Source: Limnobacter sp. CACIAM 66H1 (GTDB lineage: Bacteria; Pseudomonadota; Gammaproteobacteria; Burkholderiales; Burkholderiaceae_B). Taken from it: DNA of 64,000 nt. Under the pieces are notes generated by a model, which saw nothing but the letters and a program-made list of their open reading frames with translations, did not search any database and was not told the DNA's origin. Every line of letters begins with the position of its first letter. Positions within the stretch are counted from its first letter, which is position 1. The stretch covers positions 22,070 to 86,069 of the forward strand of contig NZ_LUJK01000008.1 in assembly GCF_001601825.1 (NCBI RefSeq), written 5' to 3'. Below, piece by piece: positions 1 through 10,919 of this stretch. The position numbers were made by a program, and so were the translations under genes.

Positions 1-839
1 TCGGGAAAATTTTTCCGTTGGCGACGACAAAATGTTGATTGTGGCCAGTGACCGCCTGTCCGCATTCGATGTCATTCTGGACCAACCCATCCCCGAGAAA
101 GGCATGGTGCTGACCCAGATGGCCCAGTTCTGGTTCGACATTCTGGCTGATGTGGTTCCCAATCATCTGACTGGAGTAGCTCCCGAAACAGTGGTGTCGG
201 CCGAAGAAGCACCGCAGATCAAGGGACGTTCCATGGTCGTCAAAAAAACTGAAAGCTTTGCCAATCGAGGCGGTGGTACGTGGCTACCTGATTGGTTCTG
301 GCTGGAAAGACTACCAGGCCACAGGTGCCGTGTGTGGCATCAAATTGCCTTCTGGTATGCAAATGGCTGCCAAGCTGGATGAACCAATTTTCACGCCAGC
401 CACCAAGGCCGCCATGGGTGAGCATGATGAGAATATCGACTTCGACACCATGAGCGATGTAGTTGGCCGTGACCTAGCCCAACAAATTCGTGACGTATCG
501 ATTGCCTTGTACACCAAGGCCAGCGATTATGCCGCACGCCAGGGCATTATTATTGCGGACACCAAATTTGAATTTGGTCTCGATGAAAACGGTACCTTGA
601 CCCTGATGGATGAGGTGTTGACCGCCGACTCTTCGCGTTTTTGGCCAGCCGACCAATATCAGGTGGGTGTTTCGCCACCCTCTTACGACAAACAGTTTGT
701 ACGCGATTACCTTGAAAGCGTACCGGGCTGGAACAAAAAGGCACCAGCGCCTACACTTCCACAAGACATCATTGACAAAACAGCGGCCAAGTATCGACAA
801 GCCTATGAAATTTTGACTGGCCGCCTTTGGATTGGATAA
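1..839 (+). CDS. purC: PurC, SAICAR synthase (5' end cut by window, internal frameshift)
   Basis: SAICAR synthase joins aspartate to CAIR in de novo purine synthesis. The first in-frame codons at position 2 already encode the N-terminal part ([10 protein letters not shown] then [14 protein letters not shown]), so roughly 20 residues lie outside the window. The reading frame breaks at a run of seven A at 242-248: upstream codons read to VVKK in one frame, and the family continuation [13 protein letters not shown] resumes one frame over from about 249. Removing one A restores a single protein ending at the TAA at 837-839. Further conserved pieces are [11 protein letters not shown] and MGEHDENI. 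No second purC is visible. Because the enzyme is normally needed for purine synthesis, a homopolymer sequencing error is the likeliest cause; a real mutation or transcriptional slippage remain possible. Confidence 0.88.
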
Positions 840-843
840 GCAA

Positions 844-1365
844 ATGACCGAAGCCACACACATGCACACCTCCGACCATCCCAAAGTGGGTGTAGTCATG
901 GGTTCCTCTTCCGACTGGGAAGTGATGAAAAACGCCGTGCAGGTGCTGCGCGATTTTGGAGTGGATTATGAAGCCCGTGTGGTTTCAGCTCACCGTATGC
1001 CTGATGAAATGTTTGCTTACGCGGAGACAGCAGCCACCCGCGGCATTCAGGTCATTATCGCCGGTGCTGGTGGTGCGGCCCACCTGCCCGGCATGCTGGC
1101 GGCCAAAACAATTGTGCCGGTGATGGGTGTGCCAGTTCCCTCGAAGTACCTCCGTGGTGAAGACTCACTGTTGTCGATTGTCCAAATGCCCAAAGGCATT
1201 CCAGTGCACACCTTCGCGATTGGTGAGGCGGGTGCGGCCAATGCCGCTTTGGGGGCTGTCGCTATTTTGGCCTTGACCGACACTGAACTAAACCAGAAAT
1301 TGCAGGAGTTTCGCGTAAGCCAGTCGAATGTGGCCCGTGAAATGGAACTGCCTCCTTTGCGTTGA
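844..1365 (+). CDS. purE: PurE, N5-carboxyaminoimidazole ribonucleotide mutase
   Basis: Cytosolic enzyme of 173 residues that converts N5-CAIR, made by PurK, to CAIR, the substrate of PurC. Class I PurE hallmarks are visible: [12 protein letters not shown] near the N-terminus, the catalytic-loop SAHRMP, and [13 protein letters not shown]. The ATG at 844 lies four bases after the purC stop; a TTG at 832 would overlap purC and a further ATG exists at 862, and all keep the conserved core, which begins at about KVGVVMG. It forms an operon with purC before and purK after, so three consecutive steps are encoded together. Length is normal for the family. Confidence 0.95.
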   Translation: MTEATHMHTSDHPKVGVVMGSSSDWEVMKNAVQVLRDFGVDYEARVVSAHRMPDEMFAYAETAATRGIQVIIAGAGGAAHLPGMLAAKTIVPVMGVPVPSKYLRGEDSLLSIVQMPKGIPVHTFAIGEAGAANAALGAVAILALTDTELNQKLQEFRVSQSNVAREMELPPLR

Positions 1366-1381
1366 TTCTTAAGCCAAACAC

Positions 1382-2557
1382 ATGAGCAAGATCGAATTCA
1401 AAACAGCTAAACCTGGCCAGTGGCTAGGCCTGTTGGGTGGTGGCCAGTTGGGCCGCATGTTCTGCATGGCAGCGCAAAGCATGGGGTATCGCGTGTTGGT
1501 GCTGGATCCCGCCGCCAACGGCCCCGCTGGTTCCGTGGCTGATGATCAGGTGCTTGCCGATTACCTCGACGATCAGGGCTTGGCGCGCTTGGCCCAGCGT
1601 TGTGTGGGTGTCACCACCGAGTTTGAGAACGTACCTGCTTTGGCGCTCGACACCTTGTCCAAAAGCATTCCTGTGAGTCCATCAGCGTTTTCAGTGGGTG
1701 TTGCGCAAAACCGCATTGAAGAAAAAGCGTACATCACTGGTTGCGGCGTGCCAGTTGCACCCCATGCGGCCATTCGCAGCATGGCCGACATCACCGCTGA
1801 TTTGGAGCACTTGCTGCCGGGTATCGTGAAAACGGCCCGTTTGGGTTATGACGGCAAGGGTCAGGTTCGTGTGAAAACGCTGGACGAGGTACGAAAGGCT
1901 TTTGCCGATTTGAATGAGGTGGACTGCGTCCTTGAAAAACGCCTTAACCTTCAAAAAGAAATGTCAGTGATTGTCGCCCGCGATCACAAGGGTGAATGTG
2001 CGACGTTTCCTGTGGCGGAAAATCACCATCGCAAAGGTATCCTCGCTACAACCATTGTGCCAGCCCGCATCGATGAAGCCATGGCCGCTCAAGCACGGGC
2101 CAATGCTATTTCAATTGCCGGGGCACTTGATTACGTGGGGGTGCTGTGCGTCGAGTTTTTTGTGGTCGATGATCTTGGCTTGGTGGTCAATGAAATTGCA
2201 CCGCGCCCGCACAACAGCGGGCACTATTCGATTGACGCCTGTGTCACTTGCCAGTTTGAACAACAGGCTCGCGTGCTTGCCGGGCTGCCATTGGGCGACA
2301 CTCGCCAGCACAGCCCCGCCGTCATGGTGAACCTGCTGGGTGACCTTTGGTATGGCGAAGATGGCAGCATTCGTGAACCTGCCTGGGAAAAGGTATTGGC
2401 CATTCCCGAGGTGAAGCTGCACCTGTATGGCAAGGAACAAGCCCGGGTAGGGCGCAAAATGGGCCACATCACGGTGATTGCAGAAACCCTCGACCGTGCC
2501 CTGGCGGTTGCACAAGAAGTTAGAGACATTCTTGGCATTGGCGATGACGACGACTGA
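1382..2557 (+). CDS. purK: PurK, N5-carboxyaminoimidazole ribonucleotide synthase
   Basis: ATP-grasp enzyme of 391 residues that makes N5-CAIR from AIR, bicarbonate and ATP. The N-terminal nucleotide-binding start LGLLGGGQLGRMF, the central KTARLGYDGKGQ and the C-terminal catalytic segment VNEIAPRPHNSGH are all characteristic. It starts 16 bases after purE and overlaps the next gene by 14 bases, consistent with one purC-purE-purK-tsaC transcript. The acidic end (GIGDDDD) is unremarkable. No anomaly seen. Confidence 0.96.
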   Translation: MSKIEFKTAKPGQWLGLLGGGQLGRMFCMAAQSMGYRVLVLDPAANGPAGSVADDQVLADYLDDQGLARLAQRCVGVTTEFENVPALALDTLSKSIPVSPSAFSVGVAQNRIEEKAYITGCGVPVAPHAAIRSMADITADLEHLLPGIVKTARLGYDGKGQVRVKTLDEVRKAFADLNEVDCVLEKRLNLQKEMSVIVARDHKGECATFPVAENHHRKGILATTIVPARIDEAMAAQARANAISIAGALDYVGVLCVEFFVVDDLGLVVNEIAPRPHNSGHYSIDACVTCQFEQQARVLAGLPLGDTRQHSPAVMVNLLGDLWYGEDGSIREPAWEKVLAIPEVKLHLYGKEQARVGRKMGHITVIAETLDRALAVAQEVRDILGIGDDDD

Positions 2558-3575
2558 TTCCGGCAGACCTCACTTGCATGCCGCGCTGCTGGATCCAAGT
2601 GATATTCACATTCAGCGTTGCGCTCAGGCGCTTCAAAGCGGCGAGTTGGTCGCTTTCCCAACTGAAACCGTGTTTGGCTTGGGTGCAGCTGTTTCTCAGC
2701 TGGGCGCTATTGAAGGCATTTTCAAGGCGAAGGGGCGACCCTCAGAACACCCGCTGATTGCCCACGTGGCCCCCGGTGCCGATTTAACCGGCTGGGTGGC
2801 TGAATTGACCGCTACGATGCACAAGTTGATGAATGCGTTCTGGCCTGGTCCACTCACTTTGGTGGTCCCCAAAGGCGAGCGCATGCCTTTCGAAGTGACT
2901 GGCGGGCAGACTTCAGTGGGGATTCGCTGTCCTTCGCACCCGGTTGCAATTAAGCTGTTAAAAGCCACTGGTGTGCCGGTGGCAGCACCCTCGGCCAATC
3001 GGTTTGGCAAGGTCAGTCCCACTCGAGCAAGCCATGTGTTGGCTGAGCTTGGCGACCGAATTCCGTTTATTCTGGATGGTGATGTGCCTGAGGTAGGTAT
3101 TGAATCGACCATTGTTTCATTGTTGGAAGATCAGCCTGCCATACTGCGGCCTGGCGCCATTACCGCTGAGCAAATAGAGGCAGTGTTGGGCGTGCCTGTG
3201 AAAAGTCACGGCGAGGTATCCAAAACTCCAAATTCCAATCCGCGGGTTTCCGGTGCGCTTGAAAAACACTACAGCCCTGATGCCAAGGTGTGGGTATTAC
3301 CGGCTGGCGAATTAGCTGCCTTGGAATTGCAGAATAAAACCTTGTGTGTGGGTTGGACCGATGAATTTCTGGCGCAGGCCGATGCACTGAGAGAAAAGTT
3401 CGGGGAAGTGCTGGTTGAAGCCTTGAGTGACAAACCTGGCGAAGTCGCCAAGGCGCTTTACGCCACTTTGCGTCAGGCCGATGAACTGGCGTGCAGGCAA
3501 GTATTGTTTGAAAAGCCTGGGCAAACCCCGGATTGGGAAGCGGTCAATGATCGCTTGAAACGCGCTTCCGCCTGA
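2544..3575 (+). CDS. L-threonylcarbamoyladenylate synthase, TsaC/Sua5 family
   Basis: Makes threonylcarbamoyl-AMP from threonine, bicarbonate and ATP, the first step of the t6A37 tRNA modification. The YrdC fold covers about residues 20-205, with AFPTETVFGLGA, SVGIRCPSHP, APSANRFGKVSPT and ESTIV. A linker and a C-terminal Sua5-type domain follow (KHYSPDAKVWVLP to the end), making it a 343-residue Sua5-type protein rather than a short TsaC. The ATG at 2544 is chosen because it starts just before the conserved part and overlaps purK by only 14 bases; an upstream start at 2478 would overlap by 80. TsaE, which acts later in the same pathway, is encoded at 12004. Confidence 0.92.
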   Translation: MTTTDSGRPHLHAALLDPSDIHIQRCAQALQSGELVAFPTETVFGLGAAVSQLGAIEGIFKAKGRPSEHPLIAHVAPGADLTGWVAELTATMHKLMNAFWPGPLTLVVPKGERMPFEVTGGQTSVGIRCPSHPVAIKLLKATGVPVAAPSANRFGKVSPTRASHVLAELGDRIPFILDGDVPEVGIESTIVSLLEDQPAILRPGAITAEQIEAVLGVPVKSHGEVSKTPNSNPRVSGALEKHYSPDAKVWVLPAGELAALELQNKTLCVGWTDEFLAQADALREKFGEVLVEALSDKPGEVAKALYATLRQADELACRQVLFEKPGQTPDWEAVNDRLKRASA

Positions 3576-3597
3576 GTTACCACACTGCTTGGTTTAA

Positions 3598-3977
3598 TCA
3601 CATTTGCTGGGTTGGAATGTGCCCGCGTTGCTCGGCAATCACATTGTTGTCATCCACAAACACCAGCTTGGGCTGAAATGTTTTGCATTCCTGATCATCC
3701 AGCGTGCCGTAGGCCGCAATAATTACCAAATCACCCTTTTGGGCACGGCGTGCAGCTGCACCGTTCAGGGAAATCATGCCGCTCCCGCGTTCGCCCTTGA
3801 TGGCATAAGTTGAAAAACGCTCGCCATTGTCAATCACGTAAATGTCGATGCGCTGAAATTCAATAATGCCTGACGCCTCGAGAAGATTTTCATCAATCGC
3901 GCAAGAACCTTCATAGTGCAGTTCGCAGTGGGTTACTTTGGCTCGGTGTATTTTTCCGAGCAACATCTCACGATGCA

Positions 3978-3978
<1 letters not shown>
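3598..3978 (-). CDS. panD: PanD, aspartate 1-decarboxylase proenzyme
   Basis: Pyruvoyl-dependent decarboxylase that makes beta-alanine for pantothenate. The protein has 126 residues, the usual size. The self-cleavage site is visible as YEGSCAID, with Gly24-Ser25 forming the pyruvoyl group on the new N-terminus of the large subunit; KITHC-type context (KVTHCELH) and RGSG are also conserved. The start ATG overlaps the panC stop by one base (TGATG), indicating translational coupling. It is the last gene of the run that begins at hda, and it faces the tsaC/Sua5 gene across a 22-base gap. Confidence 0.96.
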
Positions 3979-5667
<1,689 letters not shown>

Positions 5668-5692
5668 GGTGTGCTCTCGTGAGGGGTAGGTG

Positions 5693-6334
5693 TTACTCAG
5701 ACCAGTTGAAAAACTCGCGTCGACCTTTCATCCCGTCAATCTGGTTTAACAGCAAATCAAAGTCTTCGGAATGGTCAACAGGATTTAAATGCTCGGTGTT
5801 CACAATTAACAGTGGCGCGTCGTCATAGTGGTAAAAAAACCGACTATAGGCATCACTCAACTGCGACAAATAGGCCTCGGTGATATTCACCTCATAGGGC
5901 GTTGCGCGTTTTTGTACCCGTTCAATGAGTGCTTGCGGCGAGGCTTGCAGGTAAATCACCAAATCAGGCACGCTGGTTTGTGGGCTCTGGTGCTGATAAA
6001 TTTGCTGGTATAGCTTCAGCTCTTCTTCGTCCAGTGTCAGGCTGGCAAACATGCGGTCTTTTTCCAGCAGAAAGTCGCTGACCACCATGTTTTCGAAAAA
6101 GTCCCGCTGGGTTAAATCCCTCAGCTGCCCAATTCGCTGAAACAGAAAAAACAGTTGAGTGGGCAGGGCGTAACGGGCGGGTTCTTGGTAAAACTTCTCA
6201 AGAAAGGGATTGTCTTCAGGTTTCTCAAGCAACAGCTCTGCTTGAAATCGCTGGGCGATCAGTCGGGCCAGCGAGGTTTTTCCCACGCCGATGGGGCCTT
6301 CAATCACGATGTGGCGATACTTTTCTGACAACAA
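5693..6334 (-). CDS. Deoxynucleoside kinase family protein
   Basis: A 213-residue P-loop kinase of the deoxynucleoside (dGK/dCK-like) family, which phosphorylates deoxynucleosides for salvage; the substrate cannot be told from sequence. Visible are the Walker A motif [13 protein letters not shown] (residues 11-23), a [11 protein letters not shown] segment in the place of the substrate-binding DRS-type motif, and the lid region [11 protein letters not shown]. The start is a TTG at 6334, supported by a GGAGA Shine-Dalgarno (minus strand, about 6342-6346) eight bases upstream; no nearby ATG fits. It sits between folK and panB, as in many betaproteobacteria. Confidence 0.87.
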   Translation of the reverse strand: MLSEKYRHIVIEGPIGVGKTSLARLIAQRFQAELLLEKPEDNPFLEKFYQEPARYALPTQLFFLFQRIGQLRDLTQRDFFENMVVSDFLLEKDRMFASLTLDEEELKLYQQIYQHQSPQTSVPDLVIYLQASPQALIERVQKRATPYEVNITEAYLSQLSDAYSRFFYHYDDAPLLIVNTEHLNPVDHSEDFDLLLNQIDGMKGRREFFNWSE

Positions 6335-6409
6335 GTTTTATTCTCCGATCGGTGGCTTACGCGCGGCCTCAGTGTAGCGCAGGGGTGAGGCTGGTATTGG
6401 AAAAAAAGT

Positions 6410-6925
6410 TCAAATTGCCTTGACGATCTGGTCCAGCGTGCCGGGCAGATGGTTTTTTGCCAGACCCAGGCGGGGTATCACAATTTCGGGGTTTAACTGC
6501 AACAACGGCTCCAGTACAAAGCGCCGCAAATGCATACGGGGGTGTGGCACTGTCAGTTGTGGAGTGTTAACGGTTTCCTGACCAAACAAGAGCACATCAA
6601 CGTCGATGGGCCGAGGGGCATTGCGCGTGGTACGAATGCGCCCTAATTGTGCCTCGATTGTCATGCATTCATGTAACAGTTGCTCAGCACTCCCTCTCCA
6701 CATCAATTCCAGCACGGAGTTCACATAGTTCGGACCTGTGGCATCGACTGGGGCACTTTCGAACCGCAGCGATTCTCGCACCGCTTGCGCGCAAGCATGG
6801 GTCCGGAAATACTCGAAGACTTCGTCGAATAGGGTCATGGGATGTCCCAAGTTTCCACCCAAACCCAGGTAGCACAGCCTGTGGTCTGTTGCCGGGTTCA
6901 ATGCATGGCTCACTGTGTGGTTCAC
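6410..6925 (-). CDS. folK: FolK, 2-amino-4-hydroxy-6-hydroxymethyldihydropteridine diphosphokinase
   Basis: HPPK transfers pyrophosphate from ATP to the pterin in folate synthesis; 171 residues. Conserved parts are YLGLGGNLGHP, FESAPVDATGPNYVNSV, RTTRNAPRPIDVDVLLFG and VPHPRMHLRRFVLEPL, including the RxxRxxPRxIDxD catalytic block. The frame is open far upstream, but the GTG at 6925 overlaps the pcnB stop in a GTGA and leaves a short N-terminal lead before YLGLGGN; another GTG at 6913 is possible. Upstream codons belong to pcnB in a different frame. Confidence 0.93.
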   Translation of the reverse strand: MNHTVSHALNPATDHRLCYLGLGGNLGHPMTLFDEVFEYFRTHACAQAVRESLRFESAPVDATGPNYVNSVLELMWRGSAEQLLHECMTIEAQLGRIRTTRNAPRPIDVDVLLFGQETVNTPQLTVPHPRMHLRRFVLEPLLQLNPEIVIPRLGLAKNHLPGTLDQIVKAI

Positions 6926-8373
6926 TCGCCCTGCAGTCCCTGGCCGTGGCCGGGCGTACTTCCACCGGATTTTGGCTTTCTTCGCCGACGTTTTTTCTTG
7001 ACTGTCCCATCGGTACCTGCAGGTGTTCCACGCAGGGCGTCCAGCATGTTTTGGCGGTTGTTGACATCGCCATCGCTGAATTCGCGCCACCATTCAGCCA
7101 ATTCAACATCGGCGTCTACATCGCCCACCATGGCACGCAATTCATAGAAATCGAGAGATGCCCGGAATTTCTGTTGCTCCAGCATGCGGAATGGCGCCTT
7201 GCCGGCACGTTTTTCGAAACGTGGTTGAAATGCCCAAATTTCACGCATGTCGCCGGTTAGGCGACGCGGAATGGCCGTGCGCTCGGCCTGTTCGGCCAGC
7301 ACATCGTCCATCGCTGCAAACAGTGCCGGAAATTTCAGTTCCCCCTGTTCTAATTTTTTCTCCCAGTTTTCAAGCACCAAATGCCACAACAAGCAGGCAA
7401 ACAGGAAGCCCGGGCTGAGTGGCTTGCCTTCTTTTACGCGTTTGTCGGTGCGGGCCAAAGCCTCGGTCAGGAAGGGTTCCCCGCGTTGGTGTTCCAGAAT
7501 TGCATCGAGCAAGGGAAACACTCCATGATGCAATCCAGCTTCCCGCAAGCCTTTCAGGCAGGCCATGGCCGAGCCGCTCATCAGCAGCTTCAGCATTTCA
7601 TCAAACAGGCGCGAGGCGGGCACATTGCGCAGCAAGTCAGACAACTCGGCGATGGGCGCGTAGGTGGCTGGTTCAATCTCGAAATTCAGTTTGGCTGCAA
7701 AACGCACCACACGCAGCATTCGAACCGGGTCTTCGCGGTAGCGCAGGCTTGGCTCCCCAATCATGCGCAGCACGCGCGCGCGCAGGTCTTCCATGCCATG
7801 GTGGTAGTCCCACACGGTTTCCGTGCTGGGGTCGTAGTACATGGCGTTGACGGTGAAGTCGCGTCTTGAGGCGTCTTCGTCTTGCCGACCGAATTCATTG
7901 TCGCGCAGCACCCTGCCATGCTCATCTTTCTCATTGCTAGCACTGGCCAAGGCTCTGAAAGTTGAGGTTTCAATGGTTTCAGGGCCAAACATCACATGCA
8001 CAATTTGAAATCGCCTGCCAATGACCCGTGCGCGGCGAAACAGCCGCTGGGTTTGCTCAGGGCTTGCGTCAGTGGCCACGTCGAAGTCTTTGGGACGCAT
8101 GCCCAAGAGCAAATCGCGCACAGCGCCGCCCACAACAAATGCCTTGTAACCCTTACTTTGCAAGGTTTCGCAAACACGAATCGCATTGTGGCTGACCAGG
8201 CGGCGATCAATTTTGTGCTCGGCTACACCCCATACCTTGGGTTTGTGCACGCCGTAGCTTGCTTTCACTTTCTTGGGCGTCCCCAGGTTCAAGTGAGCAG
8301 CAGGAGGCCCCGGGGTTTCACGCCCCAGCGTGGCTGGCTTGGAAAACATTCGTTTGAACAGTTTCTTGATCAT
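6922..8373 (-). CDS. pcnB: PcnB, poly(A) polymerase I
   Basis: Nucleotidyltransferase of the class II poly(A) polymerase/CCA-adding superfamily, which adds 3' poly(A) tails that promote RNA decay. It has 483 residues. The nucleotidyltransferase site is GGAVRDLLLGMRPKDFDVAT, followed by RRDFTVNAMYYD and an RNA-binding helical domain with LRYREDPVRMLRVVRFAAKL. The last 35 residues are strongly basic (KKKRRRRKPKSGG), typical of PcnB and suitable for RNA contacts. Start ATG overlaps the HAD gene stop as ATGA; the stop overlaps folK. Confidence 0.93.
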   Translation of the reverse strand: MIKKLFKRMFSKPATLGRETPGPPAAHLNLGTPKKVKASYGVHKPKVWGVAEHKIDRRLVSHNAIRVCETLQSKGYKAFVVGGAVRDLLLGMRPKDFDVATDASPEQTQRLFRRARVIGRRFQIVHVMFGPETIETSTFRALASASNEKDEHGRVLRDNEFGRQDEDASRRDFTVNAMYYDPSTETVWDYHHGMEDLRARVLRMIGEPSLRYREDPVRMLRVVRFAAKLNFEIEPATYAPIAELSDLLRNVPASRLFDEMLKLLMSGSAMACLKGLREAGLHHGVFPLLDAILEHQRGEPFLTEALARTDKRVKEGKPLSPGFLFACLLWHLVLENWEKKLEQGELKFPALFAAMDDVLAEQAERTAIPRRLTGDMREIWAFQPRFEKRAGKAPFRMLEQQKFRASLDFYELRAMVGDVDADVELAEWWREFSDGDVNNRQNMLDALRGTPAGTDGTVKKKRRRRKPKSGGSTPGHGQGLQGE

Positions 8374-9035
8374 TTGAACAACTCAAGGACAGGCCAGCCG
8401 CGTGTTTGTGCAATTTCAGCCAGTTTGTTGTCGGGGTTTGCCGCAACCGGGTGGCTCACGCATTCCAGAAGGGGCAGGTCGTTGATGGAGTCACTGTAAA
8501 AGTAACTGCTCTCAAAGCTGCTCAAAGTCCAGTTCTTCGCGGCCAACCACTCGTTCAGTCTGGTCACTTTGCCCTCCCTGAAACTGGGCACACCAGTGAC
8601 CTTGCCTGTGTATTCACCATCGACCAATTCAGGTTCGGTAGCGATCAGGGCTTCAATTCCAAATGCCTGTGCAATTGGTTGGGTAATAAAGCTGTTGGTG
8701 GCCGTAATGATCACGCACACGGCATTGTCCGCCTGGTGCTGTTTTACCAGCTCAATTGCGCTTGGTTTCAAGTTGGGTCGAATGACTTCAGCCATGAACT
8801 CATGGTGCCAAGCCGCCAGTTGTGCACGTTTGTTGTCGCGCAGCGGGCGCAATTGAAAGTCCAAAAACTCGTCGATGTTCAGTGTACCTGCCTTGTAGTC
8901 TGCAAAAAACTGATTGTTGCGCGCCTCAAATTCGGCCCGGTCCAGTACACCTTTGTTGATGAGGAATTGCGACCATCCATGGTCAGAGTCAATGGGCAAC
9001 AGGGTGTTGTCCAGGTCAAACAGTGCGAGTTTCAT
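8370..9035 (-). CDS. HAD-superfamily subfamily IB phosphatase
   Basis: A 221-residue haloacid-dehalogenase-type phosphatase. Motif I is FDLDNTLL with nucleophile Asp7 and Asp9, motif II is the VIITATNSF threonine, and motif IV is YSDSINDLPLL. The helical cap between motifs I and II fits subfamily IB, the group of SerB-like enzymes. Related proteins in this position are often labelled histidinol-phosphatase or just HAD hydrolase; the substrate cannot be decided here. It overlaps hda by 20 bases upstream and pcnB downstream. Confidence 0.85.
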   Translation of the reverse strand: MKLALFDLDNTLLPIDSDHGWSQFLINKGVLDRAEFEARNNQFFADYKAGTLNIDEFLDFQLRPLRDNKRAQLAAWHHEFMAEVIRPNLKPSAIELVKQHQADNAVCVIITATNSFITQPIAQAFGIEALIATEPELVDGEYTGKVTGVPSFREGKVTRLNEWLAAKNWTLSSFESSYFYSDSINDLPLLECVSHPVAANPDNKLAEIAQTRGWPVLELFK

Positions 9036-9717
9036 ATTCTCGAATTACCAGACTTTCTCGTCGTTTCATCCAGTGGCGCAGCAAATTCACGCTCACTGGT
9101 TTTTGTTGTTCAAGGGAAAAGCGATCCAGCCCGTCCATCACCGCCATTAGCGAGCCCATGTCACGCTGGAAATAGCGAAGTGCATACTCAATCACTTCTT
9201 CGCTCAACTGCAGGCCCCTCGACTTCGCCGTGGCTTGCAGTGCGGCATGTTTTTCCTGATCGCTCAGGGGGTGCACCCGCAAGCACAAGCCAGCTTCAAT
9301 GCGTGTGCGCAAGTCATCACGCAGTTTCAGTTCGGTGGTGGGGTGCTCAGCCGCCAATACGATTTTACTGGGTTTGCTCTCGGCCATGCTTGAATTGAAC
9401 GCATTGAACAATTGCACCTGGGAGTATGGGGTCAGGCGGTCAATGTCGTCGATCACCAAGGCCTGTTCGCCGGGCTTGAACACAAAGCGATTGCCGCCGG
9501 CAAGCACATTCACTCCCAGTTGACTGGCCACGCCCCGCAGCAAATGACTTTTTCCGCAACCTGAAGGTCCGTACATGTATACAAACGGACTGGTTCCCTT
9601 CATTTGGATCAGTTCTCGCAGTTCATGCACAAGTTGCCCGTTCTGCCCAACCAGAAAGTTGGACAGTGTCGGCCTAGGCGGCGTGAACACATCGAGAAGC
9701 AACTGTTGCATGGGCAT
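9016..9717 (-). CDS. hda: Hda-like DnaA regulatory ATPase
   Basis: A DnaA-type AAA+ protein without the DNA-binding domain. Hda with the sliding clamp stimulates ATP hydrolysis by DnaA after initiation. The N-terminal MQQLLLDVFTPPRPTLSNF holds the clamp-binding QxxL-type motif expected in Hda, and Walker A (MYGPSGCGKSHL) and Walker B (ALVIDDIDRL) are intact. Two ATGs, 9717 and 9711, are equally plausible starts; a GTG at 9768 would add 17 non-conserved residues. No clear ribosome binding site precedes any of them. It heads the long minus-strand run and is divergent from purM. Confidence 0.9.
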   Translation of the reverse strand: MPMQQLLLDVFTPPRPTLSNFLVGQNGQLVHELRELIQMKGTSPFVYMYGPSGCGKSHLLRGVASQLGVNVLAGGNRFVFKPGEQALVIDDIDRLTPYSQVQLFNAFNSSMAESKPSKIVLAAEHPTTELKLRDDLRTRIEAGLCLRVHPLSDQEKHAALQATAKSRGLQLSEEVIEYALRYFQRDMGSLMAVMDGLDRFSLEQQKPVSVNLLRHWMKRRESLVIREYETRTV

Positions 9718-9867
9718 TGCCAAAGCGGGGGGAATCGAGCAGCCCCCAATAATACCCTTGAATGACACTTTTTACGCCCTGTCTCGGTTAAAATACAACC
9801 ACTCGCGCTTGTGGCCATAAACCTGAAGCAAGCAACCCAGCACCACAATTTTTCGGACCGAATTTCA

Positions 9868-10908
9868 ATGAATTCTCCCTTGACCTACAAAGACGCCGGC
9901 GTTGATATGCAAGCCGGTGATGATCTGGTTGACGCAATCAAACCTATGGCAAAGCGCACCATGCGCCCAGGAGTGCTGGCTGGTATTGGCGGTTTTGGCG
10001 CCATGTTCGAAGTACCCAAGGGGTACAAGGAACCTGTGCTTGTCTCCGGTACGGATGGTGTGGGTACCAAGTTGCGTTTGGCCTTTGAGTGGAACATTCA
10101 CAATACCGTGGGTATTGATTTGGTGGCCATGAGTGCCAATGATATTTTGGTGCAAGGCGCAGAGCCCCTTTATTTTCTCGATTACTTTGCGTGCGGCAAA
10201 CTTGACGTTAAAACAGCCGCAAGCGTAGTGGGCGGTATTGCTTATGGTTGTGAACAGGCGGGTTGTGCGCTCATTGGTGGTGAAACCGCCGAAATGCCAG
10301 GCATGTATCCCGACGGTGAATATGACTTGGCTGGTTTTGCGGTAGGCATTGTTGAAAAATCCGAAATTCTGGATGCCAGCAAGGTGAAGGCCGGCGATGT
10401 GATCTTGGGCCTCGCGTCCAATGGCATTCACTCCAATGGTTTTTCGCTGGTTCGAAAAATTCTGGAACGTGCCCAACCCGATTTAAACCAGCTTTGTGAT
10501 GGCATGCCTTTGCGCGAGGCCATCATGGCACCAACCCGCATGTATGTGAAGCCTGTGCTTGAGTTGATCAAGAAGGTGCCGGTTCATGCGCTGGCTCACA
10601 TCACTGGTGGTGGTTTGGTCGAAAACATTCCACGTGTGTTGCCCGACAATTTGGTGGCCGAGCTCGACCGTGGTACTTGGCCAGAAACAGAGCTGTTCAA
10701 GTGGTTGCAGCAAAACGGTCAAGTGCCGTTTGATGAAATGAACCGCGTCTTCAACTGCGGCATCGGCATGGTTGTGGTGCTGCCGGCAGAACAAGCCAAG
10801 GCTGCAATCGATTTGTTAAGCGCAGCGGGTGAAAAGGTGTATCAAGTGGGCGCGGTTCGCCCGCGTGTTGAGGGCGAAGCACACACCATTGTTCGCCCAG
10901 CAAAATAA
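9868..10908 (+). CDS. purM: PurM, phosphoribosylformylglycinamidine cyclo-ligase
   Basis: AIR synthetase, 346 residues, closing the imidazole ring in purine synthesis and producing the substrate of PurK. Conserved parts are [65 protein letters not shown] and [13 protein letters not shown]. The ATG at 9868 is used; 19 upstream in-frame codons are not conserved. It stands alone, divergent from hda (about 150 bases between starts) and convergent with queG (11-base gap). A TAAAAT at 9789-9794 could be a -10 element but no convincing -35 accompanies it. Confidence 0.96.
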   Translation: MNSPLTYKDAGVDMQAGDDLVDAIKPMAKRTMRPGVLAGIGGFGAMFEVPKGYKEPVLVSGTDGVGTKLRLAFEWNIHNTVGIDLVAMSANDILVQGAEPLYFLDYFACGKLDVKTAASVVGGIAYGCEQAGCALIGGETAEMPGMYPDGEYDLAGFAVGIVEKSEILDASKVKAGDVILGLASNGIHSNGFSLVRKILERAQPDLNQLCDGMPLREAIMAPTRMYVKPVLELIKKVPVHALAHITGGGLVENIPRVLPDNLVAELDRGTWPETELFKWLQQNGQVPFDEMNRVFNCGIGMVVVLPAEQAKAAIDLLSAAGEKVYQVGAVRPRVEGEAHTIVRPAK

Positions 10909-10919
10909 GTGTTCACTGA

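Noticed and set aside
242..248. Programmed ribosomal frameshift in purC
   Set aside because: There is no known programmed frameshift in this family and no stimulatory structure is evident; a homopolymer length error explains the data more simply.
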